The notes below the pieces were generated by a model. The model made no database searches. It had not been told where the DNA came from and worked only from the letters and a program-made list of their open reading frames with translations. This document shows positions 24,780 through 37,700 of a stretch of 60,000 nt of DNA, in pieces. Within the stretch, counting starts at the first letter, position 1. Each line of letters starts with the position of its first letter. This DNA is from Lineus longissimus (lineage: Eukaryota > Nemertea > Pilidiophora > Heteronemertea > Lineidae): positions 17,672,349-17,732,348 of the forward strand of contig NC_088318.1 of NCBI RefSeq assembly GCF_910592395.1, written 5' to 3'. Made by a program: the position numbers and the translations under genes.

Positions 24780-26820
24780 TCCTATACAACACCTGTTTAA
24801 CCACAGGGATCGCTGTATAACGTCTTAGGTCGTAAGTCTCAGTCTGACCATCCGAAATCTCTCCTTGCACGACGTCGTCGGAGGTTTAACTGGACAGAGA
24901 GGGTGTTTGGACAACATTTAATTCTGATTAACCAGAGCTGTTTCGTTTGATCATTCCTTCTAGTAACAACTGAAATATATATCAAGTATAAATTAGATAC
25001 CAGCTTGCATTAATTTCAATGAGTTTTCTTCATTTTAGAATATATGTTTTTTATGTTCACCATTCATACGATGCTTTTAGTCGGTTATGTGTCATTGGTT
25101 GCTCAGAGCGATAATTGATTATGGCCACTTACCAAGTGTCCCTAAATATCGATTGCGCACCTGGATTCCTGTCACGAAGACGCCGCTTCAGTGGTCACTG
25201 TGCGTCCTGGGTCAAACCTCAAGGGCCAATGATCTCCTCGGACCAGTATCCAGTATCCGAAAAGGAAAACCTATTATAGCCCAAGTTACTGGAACCTTTG
25301 ATGAGCCTGTGTAAACATGGTATATTGGTAGCCCCGGGCAGTTTGATCATGGACAATGACACTTTGAAGACGTGCTACAGTTCAAAAGACCTGCCATTAC
25401 AATGCGAGAAGAATATGAAAAATTGGCCGTGAAAGTACCCTGGTTTGTGCAAACACAACATTCCTGTCCAGAGATTCTTGGCCTGGCAGCGTGCTAGCCG
25501 GTCCGGTTGTCCGCTACAGGGTCTTTTTCCCGGTAAATTGAGTGTTTGTATTTTTTAGAGGGATTTGCAGCTCAAAAGGACCGACACGACCCGCTGACGA
25601 CTAGCTGACGTAAAGACATCTTCCGCTGATGTTAACTATACCTGTATTTACGTAGTTACATCAACAGTCAGGGTCACAACTCAACTATCACTCAGCCGGT
25701 CACCAAAAACCTGGAAGACTCCAGTACATCAGTGCACGTCATCATACACATCATTCGGGTGTTTGGGAAATCTAGCCTACAACTTATAGGTCAGAGCAAC
25801 ATACACATGCACATGACATATTGACAGGAAATTAGTTTTGGCATAAAGTTTCTCAAGAATTTCTCTCAAAATGCTAGGCGTTAGCGCATTAGCCGATTAT
25901 TTCCGAATGGCCGACCACTTCGCCCCGTGAGGCTAACTCTTATGCAGGTGTTTTATAACGCATGTGCACTTATTCGTGGTAAGCTTTATTGTAGCCGTCT
26001 GCAGCTGCCAAGAGATGTAAACAAATCGTCCTGGCCGACACTTAACCTGCCATAAATATCATCAGGCTTGAGAGAATCGAAGGATACTTTTTTATGATGC
26101 GATACATGTATGACAGTTATTGACCGATATACGGCACGTTGTGATTTATCGCGGAGAATTCCAGTGTATACGCAGAGAAATGTTGTCAAGGAAAAGACGA
26201 ATGGGTTGTCAAGAGAAATATTTACATCAAACGCAAAAGCAGGCCCGTAGCTAGCTGTTGGGGTCGGGGGGGACAGCAGTTTTATTATCAGTCAGTCTGA
26301 AAATCGCATGAAAAGTACGTTTATTGAAGACACTTTGGGGAATTCCATAACTTGACATCGTCACTTTTTCACCAGATGGTTATGGTTATTTTTGGGCAGT
26401 CGGTTTCGTCTCATTTACACCACCATGCCTGTTCCATGTCCCGTTGCTAACTTGACACTTGACAGCAAGCCTTCCTGGTGGAACACCTCATGTCAAGTCC
26501 CTGTCAAGCACATGATTATACAGGAGCAGTCCACACAGATACTTGTCAAGCACGTATTTATTACAGAAATCCATGGGAAAACATCTCGTTAATTTTAAAT
26601 GAGGCTTATTGTCACTCTTTGATTGGGAATAACGAGACTGCTGTGAATACAGCAGCCAGCGCATTGTCCCGTTCCAATTCCGTAATTTTCAGCACTATTA
26701 GAAGGAGGCGTTGAAAAAGGCAATTCATCTTTGTGTTCAGTAGAGCGTGTTACGAGATCTCAGAGTAGCTTGATACTGCGTGTGTGTGGCCAAGGCAGGC
26801 GGTTGCTCAGCGCGAATCGA
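24780..26820. other. FoxC upstream intergenic DNA
   Basis: No gene is supported. It holds interspersed repeat R copy 2 (26240-26345) and a TACATGTA near 26103. The last 120 bp lead into the FoxC promoter. Confidence 0.5.
26240..26345. repeat. Interspersed repeat R, copy 2
   Basis: GCCCGTAGCTAGCT at 26243, a G-rich tract, then AAAATCGCATGAAAA at about 26300. It matches 11192-11300 in order and spacing. Confidence 0.4.
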
Positions 26821-26823
26821 TTT

Positions 26824-26910
26824 AATTGGTTTAGCCACAATGGGGGCGGAGCGATAGCCATATTTGGAGCGGAGTATAAATCAGGTTCGACAAGTTGAAG
26901 TCGACAGGTT
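26824..26910 (+). promoter_or_regulatory. FoxC core promoter
   Basis: Elements in order are an inverted CCAAT box (ATTGG, 26825-26829), a GC box GGGGGCGGAG (26842-26851), a perfect SRF CArG box CCATATTTGG (26858-26867) and a TATA box TATAAA (26875-26880). The expected transcription start is about 26905, giving a 5' UTR near 108 nt. The CArG box is only 7 bp from the TATA box, which suggests direct control by SRF or a similar MADS factor; that is inference. Confidence 0.7.
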
Positions 26911-27012
26911 ACAAGCTCGGTACTTGAGAGGTAGCAGTTTACTACCAAGTTGATCAGTCACTGGATAGTTAAGTTTAAACCACGGAACTCGTGGACTTCT
27001 TGATTCTGCCGT

Positions 27013-28593
27013 ATGTGTTCTACGGTCCAACACAGCAGTTTACAGCCGCGTTACCCGCAGCATAGCATGTCCTTTAACTCGAGCCCCGGGATGTTCGGCC
27101 TTGGTTCTCCGGACCAAAGTTACTACCGACATTCAGGCTACTCCGGGATGCCTATGAGTACGATGAGCACGATGGGGATGTACACTGACCAGTACGCCAT
27201 GACCCGTGCATCCCCATATCACCACCCGTACGGAGCGCAACAGCATCTACCGAAGGATATGGTCAAACCTCCGTACAGCTACATCGCCTTGATAGCAATG
27301 GCCATTCAAAGTCAACCGGACAAGAAAGTGACTCTAAACGGGATTTATCAATTCATTATGGACCGGTTTCCTTTCTATCGAGAAAATAAACAAGGATGGC
27401 AGAACAGTATCCGTCACAATCTGTCCCTCAACGAGTGTTTCCTCAAGATAGCTCGCGACGATAAAAAGCCCGGTAAGGGCAGTTATTGGACCCTGGACCC
27501 GGACAGTTACAACATGTTCGACAACGGAAGTTACTTACGGCGGAGGAGACGCTTCAAGAAGAACAAGGATGGTTTGAAGAATTGTGAGAAGGAGAAGGGA
27601 GATGCGACGGGTGACAAGGTAGGTGACGTAGAGTCAGTCAAGCAGGAGCATGATTTAGAGGGCATCGTAAAAAAGGAGGAATCGGGCGAAGAATCGGGCG
27701 AGGAGTCTTCCCTCAACAAATGCGACATGAGTGATTCTTGCAGCAACACTAGCACTAATCTCAACCACACGAACTCTTCAACTGCTACGAAACTTGAGCC
27801 AATAGATTCATCGCCTGTGAGTGATACGTGTATGAACAGTTATAAGGAAAGTATGTCCCGTGGCAACCAGTCTCCCCCGAGGACCAACACCCTACCAATT
27901 CCAGCTGACCCAGCAATGCATCCGTCTGACCACCATGCCCTCGTTAACAATTTTTCCGTCGAGAACATTATGACGACTATGAACTCGTCTCCACAGTGTG
28001 ATCTTGGCAGTTCCAGACCAACGTTAATATCGCCGCAACCCTTGTCCTATAGTCGTTCTCCTGCTGACATGTACCGCACTCCAGTCACCCACTGCACTCA
28101 GTTGCCGAGCCAAAGTCACAGTCCCCTTTCATCCGGTTACCAGTGTGTAGGGACACCGCAGCAGCAGACCACTTCGGTCTTCCCAGACCGGTCAGGGGCC
28201 CAGCACATGTCCATCGCCCCGACACCGGATGACATCAATGTCGCAGTATCGCTGGCGCAATCCCAGGCGCATACCATGACGAGCAACCTCACGAATCTCA
28301 GCAACATGTCGCCGACGTCGCACAGCCAGTACAACCGGACGAGTTCATGGTACATGCCGTCATCCCATGTCCCAAGTAGCACCGACCTCACCCAACATGA
28401 CATCAACTCCACCCAGACTTTCAGGGATTTATACGAGTGTCAGAGACTAATAGGACAATCTCCACTGCAATCCCAACCGTCGCCGGTGCAGTCGCACAAC
28501 CCACAGTCAGTGTCGCCGAGTTGTCAACTAGCTGCTTTCCGATCGCCTTACAAAACGACGGGACCTTACTCTTACGAGTGTAATAAGTATTGA
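27013..28593 (+). CDS. foxC: Forkhead transcription factor FoxC, intronless
   Basis: A 526-residue nuclear DNA-binding protein. The forkhead domain spans about residues 84-178 ([14 protein letters not shown], recognition helix [10 protein letters not shown] at 131-140, then [19 protein letters not shown]). It ends in a basic RRRRRFKK stretch (176-183) that probably serves as nuclear localisation signal. FoxC identity rests on domain wording, on the eh1-like FSVENIMT at 314-321 (Groucho-binding type, known in FoxC proteins) and on a tail ending YSYECNKY. Psi-K-x-E sumoylation-type sites occur at K210 and K220, next to a short GEESGEES repeat. Length is close to vertebrate FOXC1/2 (about 500-550). 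Start: ATG 27013 has a weak Kozak context; Met19 (27067) has a better one and could be used. FoxC acts in mesoderm and muscle development in animals. No other forkhead gene is visible in the window. Confidence 0.95.
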   Translation: MCSTVQHSSLQPRYPQHSMSFNSSPGMFGLGSPDQSYYRHSGYSGMPMSTMSTMGMYTDQYAMTRASPYHHPYGAQQHLPKDMVKPPYSYIALIAMAIQSQPDKKVTLNGIYQFIMDRFPFYRENKQGWQNSIRHNLSLNECFLKIARDDKKPGKGSYWTLDPDSYNMFDNGSYLRRRRRFKKNKDGLKNCEKEKGDATGDKVGDVESVKQEHDLEGIVKKEESGEESGEESSLNKCDMSDSCSNTSTNLNHTNSSTATKLEPIDSSPVSDTCMNSYKESMSRGNQSPPRTNTLPIPADPAMHPSDHHALVNNFSVENIMTTMNSSPQCDLGSSRPTLISPQPLSYSRSPADMYRTPVTHCTQLPSQSHSPLSSGYQCVGTPQQQTTSVFPDRSGAQHMSIAPTPDDINVAVSLAQSQAHTMTSNLTNLSNMSPTSHSQYNRTSSWYMPSSHVPSSTDLTQHDINSTQTFRDLYECQRLIGQSPLQSQPSPVQSHNPQSVSPSCQLAAFRSPYKTTGPYSYECNKY

Positions 28594-29640
28594 CACTTGT
28601 GTTTTTCATTCTGAGTTCTCTCTTGGTCTGCAGAAAAAGGTTGAATTTTCAGTTTTATTCCAAAGATACGAAAACGTGTGAGTGGATTGAAGCCAGAGGC
28701 CTACATTTGTGTCTCTCCACCATTAGCGTTTTGCACCGATACTGACGGTCAATTCGCAGACAATTTCGTTCATCTAACGGTAATATACTTAGAGTAGCCT
28801 TTATGCAAAACTGCTTGTTACTCTAAGGGCAAACGACTGGTCTGTGGAAATCATCGAATTATAAAACGGTACTATATGGAGAAACGGTAAAGCTTCTTTT
28901 CAATATTTTTCCCTCATTTTTGAATACTGACGTTTTTATTATTAGTGCGTTTTATTTAGTTTAAGTCCAGTTGAAAATTCAACGCTGTGCTGCTGTTATA
29001 TGCCCTATCAGTGGAGCAACGGATCGTGAATTCTCTGCAAATTCAACCCTTTTCTCGATTGAGGTTAATTCTTTTGCATAATTATATGCCGACTGTTCCG
29101 TCAGAAGTTCTGCAGGAGGAGTTTATCACATGCAGTAGTTACAGTAACATCGCATGAGAATCCATGTCTGCAAGAACGATTTGTATAGCTAAGTGTAAAT
29201 ATTTATTTATATCTGCAGATGACATTTGGGGGGAGGTAAACTAGGGTTATATGAAAACCATTCGCTTTCTGTCGTATTATAATTTTATCCTTCGATTCTA
29301 AGCATAATTCTGTATTTTGAGATGAGAGCGATTTTTAACTGAATTTAGAAATCATTAGAAATCATTGTCTAAAGATAAGGGTTAAATTTCAGTTAACCTT
29401 ATAATTTCAATATGTACCTTAATCAATTTTCTTCAGCAGGTATATACAGGTATTCGCTAAATCAAATGCTTTAGTAATAATAGTTTCGAAAATTCCATCT
29501 TTTTTCGATTCTCAATTTGTTTTACACTTATTATCCGACCTTTTTCAACGCCAGACGAATTAAATTATTTATTTTCAAATTCCTTTCATTGAAAATGCGA
29601 TTACCAGCAATAGGCCCACAATAAATAATCCTGCTTTGCA
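28594..29640 (+). other. foxC: FoxC 3' UTR (inferred)
   Basis: About 1 kb of AT-rich DNA after the stop, without a coding frame. It holds a Pumilio-type element TGTAAATA (29194-29201) running directly into an AU-rich ATTTATTTAT (29201-29210). Both are typical of unstable or translationally controlled developmental messages. The end is set by the AATAAA at 29620. Confidence 0.5.
29620..29625 (+). terminator. Candidate FoxC poly(A) signal
   Basis: AATAAA, the first canonical hexamer I found downstream of the FoxC stop. Cleavage would be expected at about 29640. Variant hexamers further upstream could also be used. Confidence 0.45.
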
Positions 29641-32600
29641 AACAGGCTTAGGAAAGTATAATGGACTTTCCTTGGTCACATTTCTGATCGACACCAATTT
29701 AACAATATCCCGCAAATCCTGTCTTCTGGCAGGGTGCATAGGCCCATTTCGACATCTTTTTTATTTTGGTTCCTCTTTACTCTCGGCTTTCATCTTAGTT
29801 CAACGACAAACACTACGTTTTTTTAATGAATTGCCACACCACCACTGCAGTAGTCAGTGATTTGGTTGAGCTGTAGGTTTGAATATTGTTTGACATTAAT
29901 TAACTGTGGAAATTACCAACGGTAATTAGTAATGGTCTTGCAATGCAATGCGTCCGCACAAGTTCGATTTTGAACATTGAAGTTAAAATATTGTACCTTT
30001 TCCACTTCTCGGTAAAAATGAACATTTTGCTGGTTGTGTTGGCCAGATTCTGATTTACTAATCCCCGAGGGGGGAGTTTGATATGTGTTTGGTTCGAATC
30101 ATGTAAGGTGGATTTAACTTGTGCAGAGGAGCGAAAGTAGTAATCCGCATCTAATCCCCTAAGCCGGGATAACATGAATTTAATGATTTTTACTCAGTTA
30201 TGGGTCTCGTGAACTGATTTCCTTGGAATTGAAATGATGTCTTTTTTTATTGAGATCATCTCGAACTGATAAGAACTGGTTTTGTGGCACGGTTTTTGTT
30301 TATGAACAATTTCGAAATTCAGTTTTAATATTGAGTTGGATATCGACTCATTTTTCACAACCTCGAAAACATATACTTTTAACGTTTTAAATTCAGTGGC
30401 TGTGTGGAAAGTTGATGATAGGTCGTGAAAAGCAACGCAAACGAATGAAGCATTTCGTTTTTTACGTCTTTTTGTTCAACGGCCAAAACCAAATTTGCTA
30501 ACACTTTTTTATTATTACCTAAACCTGAAGGTAAACCAATCAATTAATTCATTACTGGTGTTTTAGTCACGGTTTTTTATTGTCCTGGTAGTTCCCGAAA
30601 GGCCAACGTAAAACGCTTGTTTAAATAACTTGGTCACTTTGCAAGCCCGTTACTATCAGTCCAACAACGAAAGGGAAATCCACATTCGGTTGCTAATTAA
30701 CCAATCTAATTAACCATTCAGACTCATTTGGTGCGAAAGGTTTACTTAGCAATTTGTCTCAAGTCAACAATAGGAAACGATGAATGGTATACGCACTGAC
30801 TGGCGTAATGTGCACACACAGTGCAAAAAGCACAGCCTGTCAGAGTAGAGATCATGTTGTTGTGAAGGTGCATTTGTATGAAACATCTGTTTTTAGCATT
30901 TGTAGCACACAGCGGTGATACTTTATCCACTGCTAAGCTATAACTTTGGCCTCTTTTCTCAGACACATGTGTGCCACTCATCGCAATGCCTGCCTACTAT
31001 ACCCCGCCTTTCGGAAAGATGTACTGGTTCTGTATTTTTTTACTGAGCAAGCGTTGAGTAGAACATTTTTTTCTCCTAATCGTAAATTTGAAATTTCGGC
31101 AACCAAAATGCCAAACGAAATGGCATCTTAAGAGCATATTCTCTACGTTTGAACATTGAAGGCCAGGCTAAGTGTTGAAAGCTTGATCGTCAACGTGTCC
31201 GCATTTCGCATTAAAAAAATAGTTGAGTGAATTCAATTTAAATCGAAATGATCTGCACCTCAAAGACCAAAAAGCATCGAAATACATGCATGAGGCCAAG
31301 TTTTAATATTCCTAACCATGATCCTGCTCGGTCTTCTTGACAAACATGATAGGATATTGAAATAAAACAAAAATTACACGAAAGAAGCACATTTTCGTTG
31401 AGCACTAAGATTCGAGGTAGTATTAAACTGCGTGGCCTACTAACACGTGGAGACCACCAGAAAATGTCACACTTTCGTTCCAATTTGTTTACAACATCAC
31501 AGCGGGTGCCCTAAAAAATTATACATATTTGAGTTGGGGTAAAACCCGATCCATTGGCTTGAGCAAGTGGAGAGTAGGCACATGTGCGACCGCCCCGGGA
31601 GACTGCAAGCGGAACCAGGGTTGTTTACTACTTGATTTATTTCGAATGATGTGACACTGTGACAAGTAAGAATTCAACAAAGTAATGACCTAAATTGCTC
31701 TCAATGTTGCGGCTGAAATATTAGCTGGCAAACCGTACATACATGCGCAGAAAATGGGTATGCATAGGCCTACTACATTGTTTTGAGTAAGTCGTCTTTC
31801 AAAGCGTATGCAATGATGACTGAATTAACAAAATAGTTCTCACTCATAAAACCTTACGAAAAAAAAATACGAGCAACCCGATTTTCTAACTAAATCTACA
31901 CTTTGAATGCAAAGGATTGTATAAATCACGCAATATCACCAGAAAGCCATCACGGCTCACCCCTGGTATGTTGCCGAGAGCCCAGTAGTCCAATATTTCC
32001 TGCTGCACAGCAGGAAAGACTGCAAATAATACCACTATTACGTCACGTTATTCTCAGGAACCCCGAAAATAACGGCGAGATGAGGTAACTTTCGTCTGGA
32101 AATTGTATGACCAGTTTTGTTATAGATTTAGGCCTAATTGATTTTCTGGCAAAGCTACGGTATCATTCGGCCTTTGTAGTGACTTATCCAATCTTACGGA
32201 GTAGCAGGCCTACCCATTCATTTGTCAACTCAAAAAAAGGTGAAGATTTTCTTTGGAAAGAGAGGCAAATGGTTGAACAGATAACACATGTTTCAAACAA
32301 GTTTTAGTAGTTCCTATCAGCTCATTGGCGCTGTAGCCAACCGTCACCCCACCTCACTGGCATCAAAATTAAATTTTCAGCGGGGGATTTTGAGTGTAAT
32401 TTCAGTATTTCGCTGCACAGGTGTAACAACCGCTGTTGGTAACGGTCTCGGCGTAATTTCTGCAATGAATGTCTGTTGTTTGTATTGCGATCTGTCCGAC
32501 TAATGACTGCCGGCAATGGCTGCGGGAACCTGTCATTTGTTCATTTGATTTAGCGAATATTCCCTGGAAACCGATAGAATGCAACCTCTTTTTAATGCAG

Positions 32601-34324
32601 TTATCTCTGACTGTACATTCCCGTGGTAAGGGCTCACTGAACTGTGACGAATATCATTAGGATAGAGTGAAAGCAAGTCCGTGTCAACCGGAGTGTACAG
32701 AGCGGCCTGTGCATTCATGTGCACTGCCGTGCATCGAATGTAAACAATGGTTGAAACGGACTCTAGTCTCGTTGTTTGCTCTGTGACAAATCTAACGTGA
32801 TCTCAGCGTATTTGGCCATTACGGCTCCGCACTAAATCATAATTATTGTGTCCAACATTAATTTCCATCACCTCATAATTAATAATCATCGAATATTATA
32901 GTTCTACCTCTGTCTGTTTCAATTTGATTAATAAGGGCTAATTACCACGTTTCATGATTTTTGCTAAAGGTAGAAATTTGATGTTGTTCGTCTCGAGTTA
33001 TTATAATATGCCCGTATCCAGTTGATGAATAACATTTTCACGATTGTGTCATTTCCTATAAAAAGTAGCATCTTTATGTTTGCTGATTCAAGAAACTGAT
33101 GAAACTGTAAACGAGCTAAATGCTTAGCCGGGTTCGTTCGTTCAAAATTTGAAATTGAATTAATTTTGAGATTTTCCAATGCAAATGCACATTTACTGTA
33201 AATTTCAACAATTCATGTTGCTCTGCTATTCTGTATCTGGTCTACTGATGTATTTCAACTGGATATCACTAATTTCGTTGGCTCTAGTTGTGGAAAGCCT
33301 AAAAGACCCACCATGAAGTAAAAATCTCAGTAGGCAGGCCTACAGCACTTTCTGATTATTGCTTTCAGTGAGCTCCACACTTGTGCCACATGCACTGCAT
33401 GTAGGTTCAATGGTACACCTTTTAGCTATACACGTCTGCAGGCCATCAGTGGTATAAATAACCATTGCTTCATGGAAAACGCGAATAATCCCATATGTTA
33501 TACCATAGATATCATTAGCAGTTCGTTTCTGAAAGCTAAATCATAAAATAATGTGAGAAGCTCCATCAAAAAGTGTATGAAGGTAGCCAGTGTTTTCCAT
33601 GATCCAAGGCAGGGCCAAATTCCAACACAAACACATATCAAAAGCTTGTTGTTGTCAATGTCATCATAGGAATAACTAATTTAAATGAGTAATTAACCAC
33701 TCAATTAGTTGTCATGCAAGGTGCCTGGCTGCCCTCATTATTTCCTTATCCAGAAACTGATGGTCGAATCCTGAAATGTAGGTTGATGGTAATGATGTGA
33801 TGTATGTATGTATGGCCTTCTTTATTAAGTTGGGAAATAAGAATATAGCCTGATTTGTCATTAATTCGAGAGAAAATCAACCCACCTCTGAGTCGAATTG
33901 AAAATTATTGGCCTGATTTACCCACTCAGATCTAGGAGGAATCCTCTTACCCGATGTAACATTCGTATATAATTCGTGCCATTCGTGATGAAGCTTGGGT
34001 TGCGTAAACGGTTTATAATGAAACTGAATGATAATGCACACACGAAGCTGATTTGGTTTGTAAATATTAACGAATTAGTGAGATTCTTTGTCTGTTTAGC
34101 GATAGGTGGCCATTTTTCTTCTCCATTGTTTATGGTGTTGCTACTCTCAGCACTATAGCACTAAGAGATAATTCGTGTTCACTTTCGATTGAATATTCAT
34201 TCAGTATTCAATCCGGCAAATGAAGAACAGTTGCTTTCGTCCTTGCACTTGTCATGTTCATAGCCAACCGTACATCCCCGGCCGTAGCGTAACCCAAGTA
34301 TGTCTATTTCACTGCGATTACATA
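29641..34324. other. FoxC downstream intergenic DNA
   Basis: No gene is confidently supported. A minus-strand 91-residue frame at 29900-30175 has coding-like codon use and a possible donor (AAAAG|GTACAA), but no recognisable domain. Homeodomain words (TAAT/ATTA) are dense at 32840-32950. Nothing else stands out. Confidence 0.45.
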
Positions 34325-34489
34325 GTTCACTTGTTCACATGTCACTGTTCACTTTTCATGCGTGACATGAAGAACGAACACGTCATTTCCAAAGAGCGGG
34401 CTACATACGATTCACGATGTCACTTTTCACCCTCACGTCGTGCTCAGTTAACTCGCGACAAGTGAATCATGACAAGTGACAACGTGAAC
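34325..34489 (+). mobile_element. MITE-like element family M, copy B
   Basis: Same orientation as copy A. The core TTTCCAAAGAGCGGGCTACA is conserved exactly. The right end runs on through CTATATAACTCCGGCC to about 34506. Confidence 0.75.
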
Positions 34490-34689
34490 CCTATATAACT
34501 CCGGCCTTGTGCTTCAAAGATTTGAAAGTGTTTCCTCCTGCTCCAAAGACAGGGGTTTGCATGCAGTGCAAATCCCTGTGCATTCATTGGCAAAAAGGGA
34601 CGAAACCAACTGGGCTTATGCGGTGGTTAACGTGGAATTGGACGGATTGGGGCCTTGGGTTGGGGGAAGAGATAACCTACCAACCAACT

Positions 34690-34795
34690 TGCTGAGTCAG
34701 TCCTATTGGTAGTCTGTAAAAATCATAGAAAAAAGCACATTTTTGCTAAAAAGGTGTGAATTCTGGTCACCTTGAGCAAATTCTGGTCACCTTCG
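34690..34795. repeat. Interspersed repeat R copy 3 plus a 20-bp direct duplication
   Basis: AAAATCATAGAAAAAAGCAC near 34718 matches the inner block of repeat R. Next to it, AATTCTGGTCACCTT occurs twice, at 34759-34773 and 34779-34793. Confidence 0.35.
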
Positions 34796-37700
34796 TAGGC
34801 TAAAGAATATGAATGATGTATAAGATTACTTTATTTGTTGAGAAAAGAGAGAATTGTTCATCCCATCGCTGTAGCTTTTCAATCTTTTTGTCCAGACATT
34901 CGAGACGAGTGTCGAATTTCTTATTTCAGAGTTCATGTAACCAAGTATGTATAAAGACCTTATACATACCTGGTATAACGTATTGATATTGCTGATGATT
35001 ATGATCGAGTTGGTTTTCAGTTTCTCCCGGAATTATCAAATATTGTATATAACCTTGTCAAAATCCGGGACTCTCGCTGTATCATGTCCTTATGCAATAG
35101 AATATTATTTATTTTATTAAACAATTTACACTTTGATATCAGATTTCGTCTTTTTTCATTTCAAAATGGCGGCTGCTTTATAGCCAAATTTACTAAACAT
35201 CACCCGGTAGTTGAGGAAAAACACAAGTTAGTCATTAACATTGACTAATCAGTGTTTTTGTGATGTTGGCGGTCAACCATGCAAGACATTGGCGGTTTAT
35301 GGATCCCTGACTCGACGTAAATATCAAAATATTATGGCGGCGGTATCCCATGAGGAGGAACACTATAAACGCCGACAACTCATGAGAAATTCCGAAAACT
35401 TGCTTTGAGTCCTGGCGTATTACATTGCTACAGTCGATTGTTGTTGATCAGACGGAGAAAAATGGAATTCGGTTGAATGTCACCCCCGTTTCATAGGTCG
35501 TCACGCCTTCTCCTCGTCAGTTGAGCAGAATGAGGCCCACGCAAGAACCATCCGTTTGATTCTAAAGTTCGCACCCTGGTTCTTCAAGGAAGAGGTTGTA
35601 TGTCCGTGTCTGTGGTGCATTATGCTATGATATCGTACTTAACCACATACACTTCATTTAACTTCCATTTCAACCACTTTCAATATTTTGACAAATGACG
35701 CATCCTTGCATTGGGGTCATATCACCCGGGAACAATTCCCCCTTTCTTCTAGGCCTGGACGCCTAGGGGGACCAAGGTTCGCGCAGTGCGAATTTTGAAA
35801 ATTTCTGTGTTGCTGTCAACTGCACTGTGGAGTTGTCCACGTGGAAATAACATTATCAAACGTCTATGGTGCATTGTTAAAAGATTGCCAAGCTCATCGG
35901 CTCGTCTTTTTGACGGTTTCCCACAAGAGAACTGTCTTGTCACCTTCGGCAGAAGGTATCGCAACGCAGGCTCTTCCCCTCAATCAGAATAGTGTTCGCC
36001 ATAGTAAATGACATGCGAAAAGGCCATGGGTAAGGTAATTGGCTGTCCTCATGTGACGACACAGGCCGAAAAAAATGTTTTTGACAGTGACTTAGGCCGA
36101 AAAAAGCTAGCTGCAGGCCTGCTTGAAGTGGTGCCAATGTCTTAAATCCTGCTGACACGGCACAGTTTACTTCAGCGCCCGACTGTACGCGGAGATTTCG
36201 CTCGAGTTATTTCCCGCCCGGTAAAAGGATTAGTCCTGTGCAAACTGAGATTGAATTGTTACCTTTTCATTTTTCACCAACACCTTTGAAGGCTTCCGTG
36301 CCGACTTGCTCGATTCGGGGATGAAATTCCGCCGACAATGGCCGCTAAATCGTTGAGTTGTTTGTTTCCGTGGGTTTTTCAAAGGCCACAACCAATATGT
36401 ACACTGGGCCCGCTTACCGAAAGAAATGTCATGAAATGGCTGGCAAATCCTTCCGTAGTGTCTTGGTAATAGTTTACTATCCAAAGAAAAACATTTTTAT
36501 TCGTTAAAAAGTGCCTTGAATGATTCAATCAGCGACCACTGTTGTAAAAGGCGTCGTGTTAGCAAAGTTGAAATAACAAAAATGTCTTAAGTTGATAATT
36601 AACATGCATTGGCAAAGTCGTTTGCGAATAATCGCGTTAAGTTGTTTACTGCTGAAAAGTCTATTTGACTTTGAACGTTTTTTGAGTTGATTTTGTTTAT
36701 GAAAGTCGAGATTTAGGCGTATTACATGTACGAACATTTTCTAAGTATGAGCGAAGTTACTGATAGCACGGTTGTTCCCGAGGAGATAACGCCGTGGTTT
36801 GTACAATTGGGGCGCAGAGTGCTATCGCTTCCCCGCAAAATACTCTTCCCATCAAAAGTAACACCTGAAAGTTTTTCCTGTTGCGATTTCTACCAATCGA
36901 TTTTGGAGGAGTTTCTTCGACAAGGCCTATCAGCAACGGACGGCCTATGTCACTTGGCCTCTTTTACAGCCAATTTTCCTAATTTTTCATTCATACTTTT
37001 CTCAGTCCCGTCATTTCTTTGTTCAAAGACTGGGATTGCAATGTCCCAGGGTATTTAGCATCTCAGAGACCTGTACACAATCTCAACGCCGCGGTCTGGG
37101 ATCAAGTGTTCCAACCAATAGATCGAATGTACAAACCATGGTGGTGTAAATTTGCCCGCTGCTGGCATTTCGCGCATTGGCTAAATTAAAAACAAGTCGT
37201 GCTAAATTGGAATCACCTGAGCGACTGGGAAGTGGCGGGAGCGAGATTTACATGCCGTTTTGGCAGGTTTGCTGTTGTGTGCGACTATACAGGGTGTTTC
37301 AAAAAATCAGCAACGTGATGTAATGATGTTAAGCAATTTCAAATCACGTTTAAGACAGTTAAAATTAAGCTAGTCTTTAGCAGAGCATGTAGGTAAATGG
37401 TTTGCCAAATTACCAACCCTCCTTTTCTTGGGACACCCTGTATGTTTCTTACCTGCTGACCTGAAATGAAAATCGCGGCAGGGATCCTTCAGGAAATTGA
37501 CAGGCACTTGCGCTGGGTATGGTCTTACGTAACGCATATCGCAAACGGTTGCTGAGTGAGGGGTAATTTGAAAACACCACAGGAGTGCAGAGCGATATTC
37601 TGATAATGCATTGAAACAGTTTCCTGTAATGAAATATCGGTAACTTTTGATATATTTTTGAAGAATAATTTGTTTTCCTCATTCAATCATGTGCTGCAAC

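Noticed and set aside
27531-28609. Minus-strand ORFs of 62-91 residues under FoxC
   Set aside because: Antisense shadows of the FoxC coding frame.
30088-30098. GGTTCGAATC, tRNA B-box-like
   Set aside because: No matching A box or acceptor stem.
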